Source of the DNA: Centroberyx gerrardi
Lineage: Eukaryota; Chordata; Actinopteri; Beryciformes; Berycidae
Assembly (NCBI RefSeq): GCF_048128805.1
Contig: NC_136012.1
Span: 11,469,725 to 11,533,724, forward strand
Direction: 5' to 3'
Length of the DNA stretch: 64,000 bases
Part shown: positions 13,701 through 26,324 of the stretch, piece after piece
Layout of the letters: every line of letters begins with the position of its first letter
How positions within the stretch are numbered: position 1 is the first letter of the stretch
Position numbers and translations under genes: made by a program
The notes under the pieces: model-generated
Database searches by the model: none
What the model was told of the DNA's origin: nothing
What the model saw: only the letters and a program-made list of their open reading frames with translations

Positions 13701-16284
13701 AGCTCACCATACAAAAGTATTCTGCAGAGTGAGGAAGAGGAGATACAGGCTAGGATAGGAAGAAGAGTTATATGATAGGGGTAAATAGAACTGGAGGGGC
13801 ATTAGATGAGAGAGGAAAGGGAGTGTGAGACTGGGTTAAGAGGGGAATAGGGGAAGAGAAGGAAAAGAGGGAGCAAAAGAGATGTACAAAGAAAGAATGA
13901 GAATAACAGTGCAATCAGACTACAATGGAGATGTCCTTCAATCAACAGGGCCCCCTCTGGAAATAGCACTGAGCGTATCCCAGTGGAATCACCGGGCCGG
14001 CTTGAGTTTCTGTAGTTAGCATCCAGATCACAGGGTTTGTCAGGGAAAACAGACAGGAGAGGAGAAGAACAAGGACATTTAAAAAGAGATAGAAAAAGAG
14101 AAAAGTGAAAGAAATAGACTGAGTGTGAAGGGAAAGGAAGGAAAGAGGGAGAGGTGATTAATTTAGCAGTGGTATTGAATACTTAATTGAATTTGGCTGC
14201 GCAATCAGATTTTAGTGGGTTGTGTGGTGCTGTGTGCTGCTCACAGTTTGTGTGGCAGCTTGACTTTAATGGACTAGAAATTAAATGTGGAAACGGTGCT
14301 CTCCCCCTCCCAGGGAGAAGGATTCTTTATGGCTCAAAGTCAAACTGGCTGGAAGAGAGGGATTTATGTGAAATATCTGTGGAAACTAATCCAACTTGTC
14401 ATGAGGGATCTCAGTCTTATAATCAATTTTAGCAGGTCCATTAGAAAAGGGAATTCATAAATATCAGAGAAGATTGGTGGGGCTGAACAGAATTCCACAG
14501 CCAAGTGAAACTCTGTAGGTAGGAGGCTCCTCTCGTCAGCGGCCTCCTCCCTCTGTGCAGCTTGTACCTGGATGATGAGTCTGTGGTCACTGAGCAGCCT
14601 GGTGCGGTACAGCTCAGCTTTGAGCTGGGCAGGGAACACCAGTATATCTCCACAATGGGGGTCCTGGCAGAAGGTCTGCCCCTCCAGCTGCCCGATCGAT
14701 TTCACCTGCGAGAAGCCCGCTCCCTTCAGCACACATTGGACCTCATCAAGACTAGATGAACGGATGGAGTAGGAAGAGGGAGGAGAGCAGATTAGGGAGG
14801 CAGAGGAGGACAGAGTGGAGGGGGCAGGGAGAGGAGGAGAGGAGGGAGTGAGGATGAGCGAGGGAAGGAGGAAGGAGGGAGGTGGGAGAAAGAGAAAGTG
14901 TCATCATAGATAGTAATAGTATGTAGAATTTATATTTCTATTTCTACCTTTTTAAAGTCTTTTATAGTAATGTGTGTGTTGCAAAAGCCATTAAGAATAC
15001 TCACACACACATACACACAGACACACACAGACACACACACACAGATACACACACACAGCACTAGTCCCAACAAGTGACCTTTACAGTCCCAGGGCTTGCT
15101 GAGGGTTGTTGCTGATTGGATCTGTCCATAGCAGCAGGATTTACACCTCACTGAATCAGCCTGTCTGGGCACACACACACACATAAAGACACAGACACAC
15201 ACACAGAGACACACACGCGTGCGGACACACATACACGCACACACGCAGAGTCTGTCGGTTTAATTGGATGTCAGCTGGGCACCTGGCCCATAAAACATTG
15301 GGCAACACCCCAAGCCAAAGGTGTGTGTGTGTCTGTGTGTGTCTGTGTGTGTCTGTGTGTGTGTCTGTGTGTGTATGTGTACGCATGCATACAGTGCGCA
15401 CCTGCATGTGTGTATGTACAGGTGTGCATTACCTGCTTCTGTGGGTAAGAAGCGTGTATGACTGTGTATTTTAGTGTGTGTGTCTGTGTGTGCTCAGCTG
15501 ACCTGCTCTTGAGTGTGTTGACCCATGCGTAAAGTGGCAGGCTGCTGGATCTCTCCTGTTTCATCTTCACACTCTCCGGCAGAATACACTCAATAGTCAA
15601 GAGATCATGTTTGATCCTACAGCGGGCCAGAGAAGCTGCCAGCTTGGTTTTAAACCTACAACACACACAAAGTCAAGATTTAGGTTTTTTCACCTTCTTC
15701 CTCGATTTCTTCTTTCGTTTTCGCTCTTCCACTCCCTGTTTTGGTTTCTTTCTGTCTTTCTTTCTCTCCCTCAAGACACAAACTTTTACCTGAGGAGGCA
15801 GTTCTCCACATCTCTGACTTCCTGTACAAACTCCTCCTCCCCTCGACGTTCCCGTGGGAGGAATTTCCTGTCCTGGAAGTCATACAGCATGACGGCAACC
15901 AGGCTCATCTGATCATCCGGCTGGAAGAGCACAAGGTACAGTTAATTGTTGACTTCTCTCGCTGGAGAATAGAGAATAAGCGTGGAAAAAAGGAATCATA
16001 AGGCTATTGTGTGGATAGAGGCTGCACGCTTGAATGGTCGACTCTCTAGTTTTTACTGACATGACTGAAGAGGGAGGTGTTATAAAGTGAGTGGTTACAC
16101 TTCAGCAGTCAACCGCCTCATAGGCATCTACGATTTACAGGTAAATATAACCTGAGAGCCTGACATTCATCAAGAGTATTGGAGACAGCAGTGTTTTGGT
16201 TACCTAATGAAGGGTACAGTGTATTGATACTATTTATCTGTATTGATTCGGAAATTGAGTTACCCAGTTTGCAGAAACAGGCAT

Positions 16285-16320
<36 letters not shown>

Positions 16321-17590
16321 GCATACATTGCTTCAGGGTGTCCTGCAATGACCCCACCTCTGCTTCTTAATTAAACACAGGAGGAAGCCAAAGATACCTC
16401 TCTACCTCTCCTTCTCTTCATTTATCTCTCTCTCTGTCTCTGTCTGTCTCCCTCTCTCTCTCTCTCTCTCTCCCTCACCTCCTCTCTCTCCCTGGGGGTG
16501 CGAGGGCACCGATCGCATTAGTGGCAGATGGTGTTGCTCGGCAGCAACAGCTTGCCATGGCCTCACTACTGGGCTAATGGGGCGAGAAGCTAGAATGCTA
16601 CACTGGCTGGCACTACAGCTAAGGAATTAGCCGGCGCTCATTATTCATTCCAGGGGCTTTTAATCAGATTTTTGGAAAGGTCGGTTTCAGAGACAGGCTC
16701 TGGCACCAGCCTCCATCCACATTCTCTCTCTCTCTCCCTCCGTCCCTCCCTCCCTCCCTCCCTATACTTCAAGCTCCACTCGCCCTCTACCAAGGTTGAA
16801 CCCCTGAGTGTTGGGAAATTCCCTGTCATTAAGTTGCCAGGCAACGGCATCCCATGGTGGGAATGTGCCTAAACTAAACATGCTGGCTCTGTTCAGTCAT
16901 CCCAGATGCAGCTCTCTGACATCAGGGACTTGACTCTGCCTAGCTCTGGCTATGTTGGGTGAAACCTGGCTGCCATGGCTAAACTGTATATTGCAATAAT
17001 CATATTGCATATGACTGGAATGTTGTAGTACTGAGGTCAAGCTATTATCAATAAGAAGATTCAGGATGTGAATTTGTATCCTAGTTGTATTTAAAATTTA
17101 CATTCCATATGGCTCACTTTACCAGAGGCCATATGGGTCTATTTCATGTTAAATGTGTCAGTGTACCTAATAAGCTTGCCTCCCCAGATTTCACATTCTC
17201 ACTCAGGCTATTTCCATCTTCCGCAGGATTTAGGCTTCATTTTCTCTCTCCATTGTGATCAAATACGCCTCGGGCTCTTTCAGCATGCAAGTCTATCTAT
17301 ATCTTCATTTTTCATTCTCCGTTTTTTTTTCTCCGGCACCCTCCTGGCCCCCCTCTCCTTTCCAGTCAACCTACCCCTCTCTCCCAGCCCCATCTCTTTC
17401 TCCTCTCTCTATCAAGGTTGAACTTTATAGATGCCAGCAGTGTAAAATGAGGTGAGAGTGAGTTCTAAAGAGTGTCTCATTGTGTCTGGGCTTTATTGTC
17501 TCGGTGGTGGGATGCAGAGTAACGACCTGCCACCGACACATAGGGAGACCCATTCATTTCACCCAAGGCCATATTTCACTCAGCTACAGT

Positions 17591-17641
<51 letters not shown>

Positions 17642-19719
17642 GACACAGTTGCCTTTTCAACACACTTTCATGTGTATTAATGTGTCTGTATATGTGCGTG
17701 TCCTCGCTGAAGTAGACATTGGGTGTCTAGAATGTGTATAGACTCCATGACAGCTCTATTTTCTGTTTACACATTTACCACCTTTTGCTTCCATTGCTCT
17801 TCTATACCAGTGAACGCAGGGTAGCTCTCTATGCTCTGTGTGCTTCATCATCGTCCGAACTCTGTTAGGGAAGCAGCTAAGGCAGCCCTCTTTCTTATTT
17901 CTTTAACTGGAGTGTTAAAACTAGGGCAAAAGTAAATCTCCTCCTGAGGATTCCTCTTCATTTAGCCAAATAGCAGGGAGTTCTTCTACTGTCTAACAGC
18001 CGCAGGTTCATGGCTGTGCTGGGAATCCTCCTTTTACGACCACGCAGCACGGGCACTAGCCTTAGCACCGCTAATAACACTCAGCTCGCACGTCCTAGGG
18101 ACAGAGGTAAGGTAGGCAGTGAGCGGAATACACTCAAGACGCCATATCTAAACACAGCCCCTGGGCCATTACAGCATTTTGATTTCATCACTAATTAATG
18201 GGGCGTTTTGTTTGAGAAAAGCAATAAAGGAAAAAGACACAGCCAGCCTTGTTCTGCCACATTGTACCTTTTAGATGTGCAGCTCCAAAGGGAGTGATTG
18301 TCATTGATTAGGGGAGAGAATATAAAAGACACAAGGTGCTTTGTGAGTTGATGAAAGGAGTGTATATCAATGTAATACATCAATATTACTGTTACCGATT
18401 AGAGGTCTAGAGAACAGAACAAAGACTTTGTTCAGTAGGAACAGCAGGACATGAATATTGAGAGTACAGGGTGCTGTCAATGTATTGGGAGTAAGGGAGT
18501 TTAGGAAAACAGCATGAGGAGAACAAAGCTAGGAACAAGGGAATGGCATGCTCAACTCCAAAACTGAGTCTATTAGCCCACCGCGCTCTCAGAATCAAAA
18601 GCAGCGTAGACACTCATTGAAAATGCGTTAAAAGGATTTTGATGCACAGCAGCAGATTGAAAGTAACAAATGTGCCTCCCTGATATGTAATGCTGACAAT
18701 GGCCAAGGTATGAAATATCTTAAACTATCGCTGTGAGTGCAGACATTTCCCATAAAGCACAAGGCTATTCCTAGGGAACTCCGTCTTCACTCACCATTGG
18801 CTGAGCGAGGTAAAAGCAGCTGTCAATCATGATGTCCTCCAGCAGTTCTTGATCTGCGCGGGAACAAAGCACAACAAGGTTAGGTAGAGAGACCGAAAGA
18901 GAATGTGGGCATGGAGATTTCCATCACTTATAACGTATCTCTGAGTAATAATGATGCCCATTAGTCCCATCTTTTATCTCAATGTCTAATTATCCCTAGA
19001 AACCAAGCCAGACAGTTTCACCAAGAGCACATGATAGACGCACAAGAAATGACACCCATCCATACACTGGTAATATGAATGCTATGAAGGACAAATCCAT
19101 ATCTAATGATGAGAATGTCAAGAAGAGAAAGACAGATTTAGAATAAGAGCGAGAGGGGCTTCTAGAAGCAGCACAAATGATCGTGATTTAATTTGGAAGA
19201 TAATTCAATTAGATGGGGGTTTTAATTTCCAGTGATTACACACTCATTTCGTGCTTAATTGAGTTAATCTGATTTTTCATTTGCCTCATTTCTTTCATTT
19301 ATTGTATCTGTAGTGAGTGGGCGTGTGGAATCGAAGCACTGATGACATTAATGGCATTTGCACTAATAAACAGGCCACACTCAAATACCATCGGCCAAAC
19401 CAAATGTAACCAGCATGCATGCATTTTATACCACACTGTGGTTGCACAGCTCTAAGTCAACTTGCCCTGAATAAATAAAGGTCAAAACACATATTTTATG
19501 TGATTTACCACCTGTTGTTTGCCATACAATGTGGTGGCAGGGTGACTTCAAATCAAATCTGGACACTGGTCTGCAAAGTAGTGCTGCCTATCAGGGAGCT
19601 ATCTCTGGCTCATAACAGTTTTTTTTCATCCCCATGTCCTGGCTGTCATATCATGAAGGCAGCATCTGTCTCGCTGGCCAACAGGAATGTTTTTTTCTGA
19701 TACGCACACACACACACAC

Positions 19720-19751
<32 letters not shown>

Positions 19752-22025
19752 GCAGACTCACCCCCTCCCCAGTCTCTCCCACAAACAATGGGCTCTCCCT
19801 TTCAATTCCAGGGAGATGGAGGGAAAGCAATAGTATCCACTTTATCTTGCGAGGATTAAAGAACACCTGCTTCTAAAGCCTACACAGTGTTTGCTCATTA
19901 CATACTGGAAATGGAAGAATGGAAGATTTCTCTAATATGCATGCGTTCCTGATGATGTTATTTGGAGAAAGCCTCTTCATGAAATTGCAGAGGACTGAAC
20001 AAAATCAGGTGAGGTGTGTGAGTGTGTGTGTGAATACTTACAGTAACATCAATGTGTGTGTGCAGTGTGTGTCTACCACATGTGTATGGTTGCTGTCCTG
20101 GTTACTTTCTACTCTTGAGCGACACACCTGAGTCCTCTTAAACTGTCACTGTGACGCCATGGCAACCACAGACACTGCTGCTAACCTATCACAGCATCAC
20201 AAATCATGCCAAACTGTACATTGGGCCTCAGCCAAATAGACACCAGGGAGAGAGGGTATAGGACAAGACACACACACACACACACACATACATCTGCAGG
20301 CAGGCACACCCACATATACACACACACAGACAGCCAGGCACACACACACAAATGGTTGCACACAGACACACACATCAGAGTTTATCTTTATTTGAGGAAA
20401 CAAAGGCATCCCATCAGCAGAGGTCTAATTTATAGTAGCCGTAGGTCAACAGGGTTTACAATAGTGGCCATTACTGCAGAAGGCCTTAAAGATAAGCCCT
20501 TATAAGATAACCACTCACTGCACACAGCGAAACACAGAGCAGCACAGACCCCAGAGAGGGCCAGCATGGTTGGGTCTGTAGAGGTCATAGCCCTCCACAT
20601 GCTATAAATCAACTGCAGCAGGTTGAGTAAAACACGGTCGGAGAAAATTCAACTATAAATCTCTTATAGTGGATGTCGTTACACAGCAGACACAGTGCTG
20701 AGTTTTACTCGTAGGATTAGCCAACAATTTCCAAATCCTAACATCTGCCTATGGAGGTTAATACACAAAGCTGACCCCAAATCAGTCTCAGAATGAATTT
20801 GTCCTACACCAGCAGGAGGCACTAGTCATCAGGACTTGTGTTGAGGCTGTTTGAGCATTTTGTGGCTCGCGTCCAGGTAACACACAATGAGCGGTGAGTG
20901 ATGAGGACTGTGGTCAAATAAATTCTGTGTGAAAGGCCCAGACCTGAATGCATTCTCCCCTCGCCCTTATTCAGCTCTTTGTCTAACAGCGTTCCGCATC
21001 TGTACACCCGATTTCATATTAATCTAACCGGACCGGCCAAAAGAAGGGATGTGTCTTAAGTCATGTGATGACCCTTGGACCGAATGGCAAAGATAGCTTA
21101 CGTATTTTTCACCTGTGCAATTTGATATTTGCTGAGGCCTGCTGGGGGCCCTGATCCTGGTCAAGGGCAAAACAGACACGGCCCCTCTCCCTCCCACGGT
21201 CTAAATCCAGCCTATCCCCAACTGGTCAGAGGAGCCTTTTCAGCTCCACACAGAGCATGCAGCAGCCACAACTGTCTGACAAGGCCGTTTGGCAGCCCCG
21301 TCGACTAGTGTGGACAATGAGGCAGAAATGCTCTCAGAGGAGCAAAGAGTGCAGAGAAAGAGAGAAGCGGGAAAGGAGGAGGGGTGGAGGAGAGGAGGAG
21401 AACTTGCACAGCTAGTGACAAGGTCATCTACTGAATTCCTGACATCTGAAATTCTAACACACATTATTTTGGACAGCTTAAATTCTCCACATACCTGAAG
21501 CATAAAGAAGAAAATTCAACAAGATATGTAGCCTTGACTGCATAAACAGCCTCTAGATCAGTGATCAAGCAGATCATTACTAAGATAGGAAAAGACAGAG
21601 GCTTTTGAAAGAGAGAGGATATAAAGGAAAGACCGGAAAGACAGAAAATACGTGGGAGAGAAGGCAAAAAGGACTTCACTGCTAATATTTGTCATTTCAG
21701 CTTCTTCTTTATCCGTTTGTGAAAAGAAATGTCAAATGCACACCAGGGTAAACATCACCACCAACTCTCACTCCATATTTTAGTACTGACTGACAATCAC
21801 AGTGACACTAGACAAGTCTGTGTCCTCTGCCACCGATACGGAGCTTACTGAGCAACTTTTTTGTTTTGGGCGGATAAGAGTTATAATCACAAGATCAATA
21901 CCAGAGCTCATTGGCATTTTGCTCTGCACGTTTTTTCGCTGGTAAAGCATTTCTTCTCTAGGTTAACAACTGACCTCAGCTCAATTTTGGATCAGTCATT
22001 CCCAGGCAGTGCACAAAGGATGTGT

Positions 22026-22066
<41 letters not shown>

Positions 22067-22316
22067 GTCCATGTGTGCCCGTGCGCGTGTGTTGTCACTA
22101 GCAAATCGATTTCTGCACCTAAAGTCGGCCTGTTGGTAGGAGGAAGAGGAGAGATTAACGTTGGCTTCCAGGCTGTGTCATTTCATCTGTACCCAATTTC
22201 ACAACACAGCAAGTGTGAATGAATCCATCATGTGACCAACAAATATGTGATCAAGCCAAGCCACCAATCATGTCTATAAAATATGAATAAAGTTTCCTGG
22301 TCAATCAGCACCCCAG

Positions 22317-22348
<32 letters not shown>

Positions 22349-24196
22349 CAATGATGTACACTCTATCGACTATCTGTCAGGCAAACGCACCTAATTTTGC
22401 GAACTGATTCCGGCACACATACAGAAGACAATTCCTATTTCTTTTTTTCCATTATCGGTGCAGAGCATGGTCCAAATAACAAAGGGAAAATTATAGATCA
22501 GGAATAACGTGACCAGTGCATGAATCTGCTGATTATCCAATAAGCTATCCAATAGTGGCTTCTCAGCTTCTCAATCTTTCCTTAATTTGCTTTACAATAT
22601 TATCTCTATCGCATTATCCCACTGACTGATGCTCCACAAATGAATTCATTCCAGGAACGTCAGGCAGGCATATGCAGACAACGGGAAGAATTGTACAAAG
22701 GTGGCACTGATAACACAGAGGGGTCTGTCTCTTGGAAATAAGCTCGAAACAGACTGAGGATGAAACTGAAAAAAATATATATCACAATCACTGTAGACTG
22801 ATAACTTTTTTTCTCTGGGTAGAGATCAGGTTCATGCTCTGGGCAAAATTAAATTGTTTCATTCACCTACAGTAATGGCAGATTTCTCATCCCAGTCAGT
22901 GTTTACAGGCATCCTCCTATAGACAGAAATAAAAAGGTTGATGGACTAAATGGTGGCCCAGAGATAAGATAGCATCGCTATGTTCCTGCTATATTATCCT
23001 TAATAGTCTGGTCCATTTCACTACATGACGTAAGTACTCTGACCTACAGCTCTCAAACCAATTACAGTTTGCTGCTGTGAGGTCCTGGAGCTTGTGACGA
23101 TGGATATTTTGAGGTGATCTGCATTAATTGTGGGACACGTAGGCCTGGGGCTTATCCAGGTGCGGTGGATGGATAGAGCAAAGGAACAAAATCATTCACG
23201 GCTACAAGGGTGTTCCTGCTACCTGACCCCTCCATCCATGGAGAACGAGTTAAATCGATTCCACCCAGCCGCCTGCGCTGACAGTCGGCTCACCTCCCCT
23301 CCCTTATCACCATGGTGATTACACAGCCCTGTGAGTTCGGCCACCCAGACCCCACCCTGGCTCCAGATAACAGATTATGGGCCAAATTGATTTGTAGCAT
23401 CACGCAGAATTCCCCCTGGTCATTCGAGCATTTTTTTTTCTCTTCTACTTTCCCCTCATCAATCTATCTATATTCAATTCCACCTGTCAATTAATTTCCC
23501 CAAGGCGATTCATTCTCATTTCAAATAGCTGTTTGTTTGCCTGGAGTCAAATAGGCAATTTTTACTGGCAATTTAATGTACCTGAAATGAATCAAAATCG
23601 GGGGTTACTAAACACCGTTTGCTGATGTCCTCTCTCCAAAGTCACCCAACATTCAAAAACACAAGTGTAGGCTATATGTGTGTGTGTGCATGGTTGTGAG
23701 AGAGTGTGCTTGTTTGCGTGTGTGTGTGTTCAAGGAAAGAAGGAAGGAAAGAAGAAAGGAAGGAATGAAGGAAGGAAGCAATGGAAGGAAGGAAGGACCA
23801 AAAAAGGAAGACGGTTCAACACATCCATCCATCTTCTGGTAACTTACATTTAAGCGTGTTGAAGGCCAGCTCATAAGCTGTCCGTTGCATCTCCTCATCC
23901 TTGACCTCAGGCAGAGGGAGCCCCGTCCGCTTCCCATAATGCACCAGCCGGTGGGCAGCAGGCTTCTCCAGGTGAGTGTTGTGGAAGATGGCTGCCGCCA
24001 GCAGGTAGACGCTGTCTGGGAAGCCCAGTTGACCATGACCGGGTGTGAGGAGCTCTGGAGGAAGGGCAGGGATCTCACTGTGGACCGGACCATCCAGAAG
24101 AGTCAGGTCTTTGATGCTGGGGATCTGGGAGTCAGCAGTTGTCTTGCATGCAGAGGAGCGCCTGGAAAGCCCTCCGCTGTTTCTTTTTCTCACCAT
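3311..24196 (-). CDS. nsun7: nsun7, NOP2/Sun domain protein 7
   Basis: Putative RNA m5C-methyltransferase family protein, in mammals linked to sperm motility. Coding exons in transcript order: 24196-23848, 18853-18795, 15920-15790, 15655-15503, 14751-14568, 13596-13362, 12815-12672, 11735-11634, 9843-9708, 9096-8988, 4230-3951, 3738-3311. They sum to 2310 nt, 769 aa (I remember the human protein as about 718 aa). Recognisable blocks: GFPDSVYLLAAAIF near the N terminus, VAVMLYDFQDRKFLPRE, SLARCRIKHD, LPLYAWVNTL, SNPVEFILQE, VVYSTCSSYPEENEAVV, FFRLEPSDQSNGCFLAVLTRE. The motif VI cysteine (C464, the nucleophile in active NSUNs) and a motif IV cysteine (C401, in LLTPQCS) are kept, but the usual DxPCSG context of motif IV is not, as in mammals. 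The C-terminal 230 residues are Ser/Pro/basic and poorly conserved. The start ATG is directly followed by a donor-like GTGAGA. Confidence 0.92.
4737..4767. repeat. (GGAGA)n pentanucleotide repeat
   Basis: About six GGAGA units in nsun7 intron 11. Confidence 0.9.
4834..4859. repeat. (AAAT)n tetranucleotide repeat
   Basis: About six AAAT/AATA units in nsun7 intron 11. Confidence 0.9.
5751..6060. mobile_element. MITE-like foldback element, diverged
   Basis: Two internal arms are inverted copies: TTGTTTCAAGAATTTTGTAG near 5812 and, on the other strand, TTGTTTCAGGAATTTTCTAG near 5930, both followed by (A)GTGTCA. The outer ends are also roughly inverted (TGCAATAATGTCCTAA near 5755 against CCAAAAAATGTCC read from 6055). 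The layout fits a short non-autonomous DNA transposon common in teleosts. There is no coding capacity. The exact ends and target duplication are not certain. Confidence 0.5.
6922..6961. repeat. (GA)n microsatellite
   Basis: About 19 GA units; a shorter GA tract lies at about 6780-6808. Confidence 0.95.
7288..7338. repeat. (CT)n microsatellite
   Basis: CT run with one GCC interruption, in nsun7 intron 11. Confidence 0.95.
8086..8282. repeat. two (GT)n microsatellites
   Basis: GT runs at about 8086-8111 and 8234-8282 separated by unique sequence. Confidence 0.9.
9097..9707 (-). other. nsun7 intron 10 (between coding exons 9 and 10)
   Basis: No exon seen. A CA run at 9107-9136 becomes a UG repeat in the pre-mRNA, ending about ten nucleotides before the acceptor of coding exon 10. 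A degenerate GACAGA-rich tract is at about 9605-9680. Confidence 0.7.
9844..11633 (-). other. nsun7 intron 9 (between coding exons 8 and 9)
   Basis: No exon seen. It contains a (GT)n run at about 10692-10729, the pentanucleotide tracts at 11038-11257, and a (GT)n run at 11581-11605. That last run becomes a CA repeat starting about 28 nt after the donor of coding exon 8. Confidence 0.7.
11038..11257. repeat. degenerate AGAAT / AGAAG pentanucleotide satellite
   Basis: Runs of TAGAA/GAATA units at 11038-11060 and 11142-11163 and of AGAAG units at 11225-11257, with related degenerate sequence between them. The translated repeat gives the FYSIL-type low-complexity frames, so these frames are not genes. 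Confidence 0.85.
11736..12671 (-). other. nsun7 intron 8 (between coding exons 7 and 8)
   Basis: No exon and no clear mobile element. Between 12460 and 12690 the phrase 'ctacacnntgtatctctgttctct-caacagggttta' recurs about three times with variation (near 12500, 12580 and 12660), a small degenerate tandem duplication ending at exon 7. Confidence 0.5.
12816..14567 (-). other. nsun7 introns 7 and 6 around coding exon 6
   Basis: Apart from coding exon 6 (13362-13596) this stretch has no supported exon. It is purine-rich on the + strand between 13730 and 14160 (GGGA/AGAG tracts) and otherwise unremarkable. Confidence 0.5.
14752..15502 (-). other. nsun7 intron 5 (between coding exons 4 and 5), CA/GT-rich
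   Basis: Contains GA-rich sequence (14770-14900) and three imperfect CA or GT arrays at about 15000-15058, 15172-15245 and 15318-15383. No exon seen. Confidence 0.7.
16533..16548. promoter_or_regulatory. GTTGCT-CGGC-AGCAAC dyad, X-box-like
   Basis: Perfect inverted repeat with 6-nt arms and a 4-nt centre. It resembles the RFX X-box half sites, but the spacing is one longer than usual. Function is inferred from sequence only. Confidence 0.3.
16833..16845. promoter_or_regulatory. X-box (RFX) motif GTTGCC-A-GGCAAC
   Basis: Perfect 6+1+6 palindrome fitting the X-box consensus GTNRCC(0-3N)RGYAAC, bound by RFX factors that control ciliary and sperm-flagellar genes. It is inside nsun7, a gene tied to sperm motility in mammals, but deep in an intron. 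Confidence 0.4.
18854..23847 (-). other. nsun7 intron 2 (between coding exons 1 and 2)
   Basis: The 5-kb first coding intron. It contains CA repeats at 19703-19752 and 20266-20350, GT at 22029-22064, CT at 22316-22344 and a GGAA-rich array at 23735-23815 beside the donor of exon 1. No exon or recognisable transposon seen. Confidence 0.6.
23735..23815. repeat. (GGAA)n tetranucleotide repeat, imperfect
   Basis: GGAA/GAAG units with substitutions, about 30 nt downstream (in transcript sense) of the nsun7 exon-1 donor. GGAA arrays can bind ETS factors; no evidence here that this one does. Confidence 0.85.
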
Positions 24197-24499
24197 TCTC
24201 TCACAGCTGTGTTTTCTCTCTCAGGACACCTAAAAACACACCATACCCGTAAGTCCCTTCCCTGGTGGACTGAAACAATACATGTCCACATACACAAGAT
24301 TCAAATTTTATGCCATGTAAGTCAAAATTGTGCTTTTTATCAGCATGCTGTTTGTGAGCAAACAACCAGCCAAACACATATCAAAATATCTGCAGAATTA
24401 GAAAACAGTAGAAACATTCATAATTCATAAATTTACGTATTTGACAGCTTATAATTTCGATGCTTTGTATTTGAGATGTGAACCCCTCTGGACAAGAGG

Positions 24500-24695
24500 C
24501 TCTTACTGCTCCAGTTAGCTTAGGTTACAAAACTAACGTTAACTTTCGAAAATACTGTTGCTGGAATTTTTAACTAAAGAAATGCAGTTGGCTGTAAGTT
24601 AGGTTTCTAAATACAACTCAAATGGCTCTATTTTTAAACCAATGAAGCAAATTATTCCTAACGATTTGTTAAAACTAACGTTAGCTAACAAATAA
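24500..24695. promoter_or_regulatory. AACTAACGTTAGCTAAC motif cluster, nsun7 first intron
   Basis: AACTAACGTTAACT near 24531 and AACTAACGTTAGCTAAC near 24673, with more TTAGCT-like half motifs. They lie 80-280 nt downstream of the inferred non-coding exon-1 donor. The same motif family recurs in ube2k intron 1 and near 62150. Confidence 0.45.
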
Positions 24696-24775
24696 CTTTA
24701 TCAGTCATTTAGCAAATTGTACTGGCTGTAAGCAACTTAACACTCCAGTTAACAGTTCGGTGTGATTCGCGTTAC

Positions 24776-24860
24776 CTTATGGAAGGGGCGTCCTGTTTTC
24801 TCTCCAAAAATGATTGTATCCGAGAGCCCTCATACTTTCAACTGCAGATGTGTAACTTCT
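24776..24860 (-). promoter_or_regulatory. nsun7: candidate nsun7 non-coding first exon and promoter
   Basis: On the minus strand a donor ccataag|gtaacg ends at 24776, and an acceptor tttttag|gtgtcc opens the first coding exon at 24229, 33 nt before the ATG. A non-coding exon 1 ending at 24776 fits. The 5' end is unknown; no TATA box is apparent. Confidence 0.4.
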
Positions 24861-26324
24861 GTATACAAACGCTATATTACATTAGCTGTTAGAGGTTTTG
24901 TTAACATTGACTCGACAGAAAGTTTCAACCGCCAATAACAATTTCCCAGACATAAATCTGGCTCCGCTCTGAAGCGATGGGCGTCTCCTCAGATGCTGTA
25001 ACTGTAACCTGCTTGTCCCCTTGACTTCTATTATTGCCAATCTACTAAAAAAAAAAAAAATCTTTTGAAGTTATTAGTTTCTCTGGATTGAGCCAAAGTT
25101 AGCTCTTCACTAAAAACAAACTTCCCAAATGTCTGTCAACATTGTGGAGCACCTTGGATTAGCGTGCCTCCATCACTATGGCAACTAGCTATATGCTAAT
25201 TTCAAGGTCCTGCTCTTCACGGATCAGGAATTAATCTTTTTAAAACGCTGGATGTCCTCTGCCTATCTGGAGCACTGTGCGCTTGTTAAAGTTTTACAGT
25301 GTTATATGTCATACTAAAGCTAATGAGAGCACTGGTGGACAATGATGTCGTATAACTAAATCAGCTGCAGATGGCCTACAGCTGTTGTTCTTAATGTAGC
25401 GTCCAAGCACCGAGGTCCCACCCGTGGGTCCAGAGATGACGAAAGAGTAGCCTAAAATGTCACTATTTATTCGTCAGCATAATGGATTATTGTTGTGGGG
25501 AAAACGGTGTCCAAATCAGGGGTGTAGGTAGGATTTATGGGCCCTATAGTATGCACAGGAGGTAACTCTGGGCTCCCCTCCACTTTCCTCTCATCTCCAC
25601 ACCATTACTCCATCTAGACTAATATCTATGTCTACCCATCCACAACTCAAACACACCTCCACACATTCATTTAGGGATCAATTATCAGATACATAACTAT
25701 TTCAAATTATGGGTTTTGGGCACTACCCTGAGAGCACTAATGGGCTGTGATAGCAGGCTGTGATGTCCTCTAGCTGTTCAAAGTCTGTCTATGGGGGACA
25801 ATTTTGTTTTGGGCTGCGCAGGAATAACCTAGCCTAATTTTATCTCTGCTGGTTTGTCTCAGATAACACAATACACCAGTTGTCATTTTGTTTTAGAAAG
25901 TTTTGTTTGCAGTTTTGTAGATTTCAATCAAACCCTGTTTCAAAACCAGAGCAGTGTGAATTGAAAGTATTTATAAATGTACACATAAGGACCACAAAAA
26001 AGTATCAGTACCCTTATTCCCCAGGTCCACTGGTTCGACCCCTAGTCTAGACAGTAAAATGCAATTCTGTGTTGATTTGAAAAAACATAAAGCCCACAAA
26101 GCCCTAAGTCTGAGGATTTCATTTTCTTTTCTCTAATAGAATAGGCAGTAGTGCTGCATATAAAGTATAAACCTGGTCATGGGTGAGTTAATTCATTGTC
26201 TATACCATCACAGAGATCTTCCCAATGACATAGGTAGATCCAAGTGGTGATAGACCATAGTCCTCCAAGTGAAATATAATAAAGCACTTGGTAATTTCCC
26301 CAGCAGTCTTTCCCTTGGTGCCCG

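Larger units (their letters stand above)
15921..18794 (-). other. nsun7 intron 3 (between coding exons 2 and 3)
   Basis: A 2.9-kb intron with CA (16289-16318), CT (16427-16493, 16723-16763) and GT/GA (17589-17642) repeats. The segment 16500-16870 carries two near-perfect dyads, listed separately as X-box-like sites. No exon supported. Confidence 0.6.

Noticed and set aside
22021-22140. Cys/Val-rich frames such as [10 protein letters not shown]
   Set aside because: Translated GT microsatellite. The same reasoning removes all VCVCVC and HTHTHT frames in the window.
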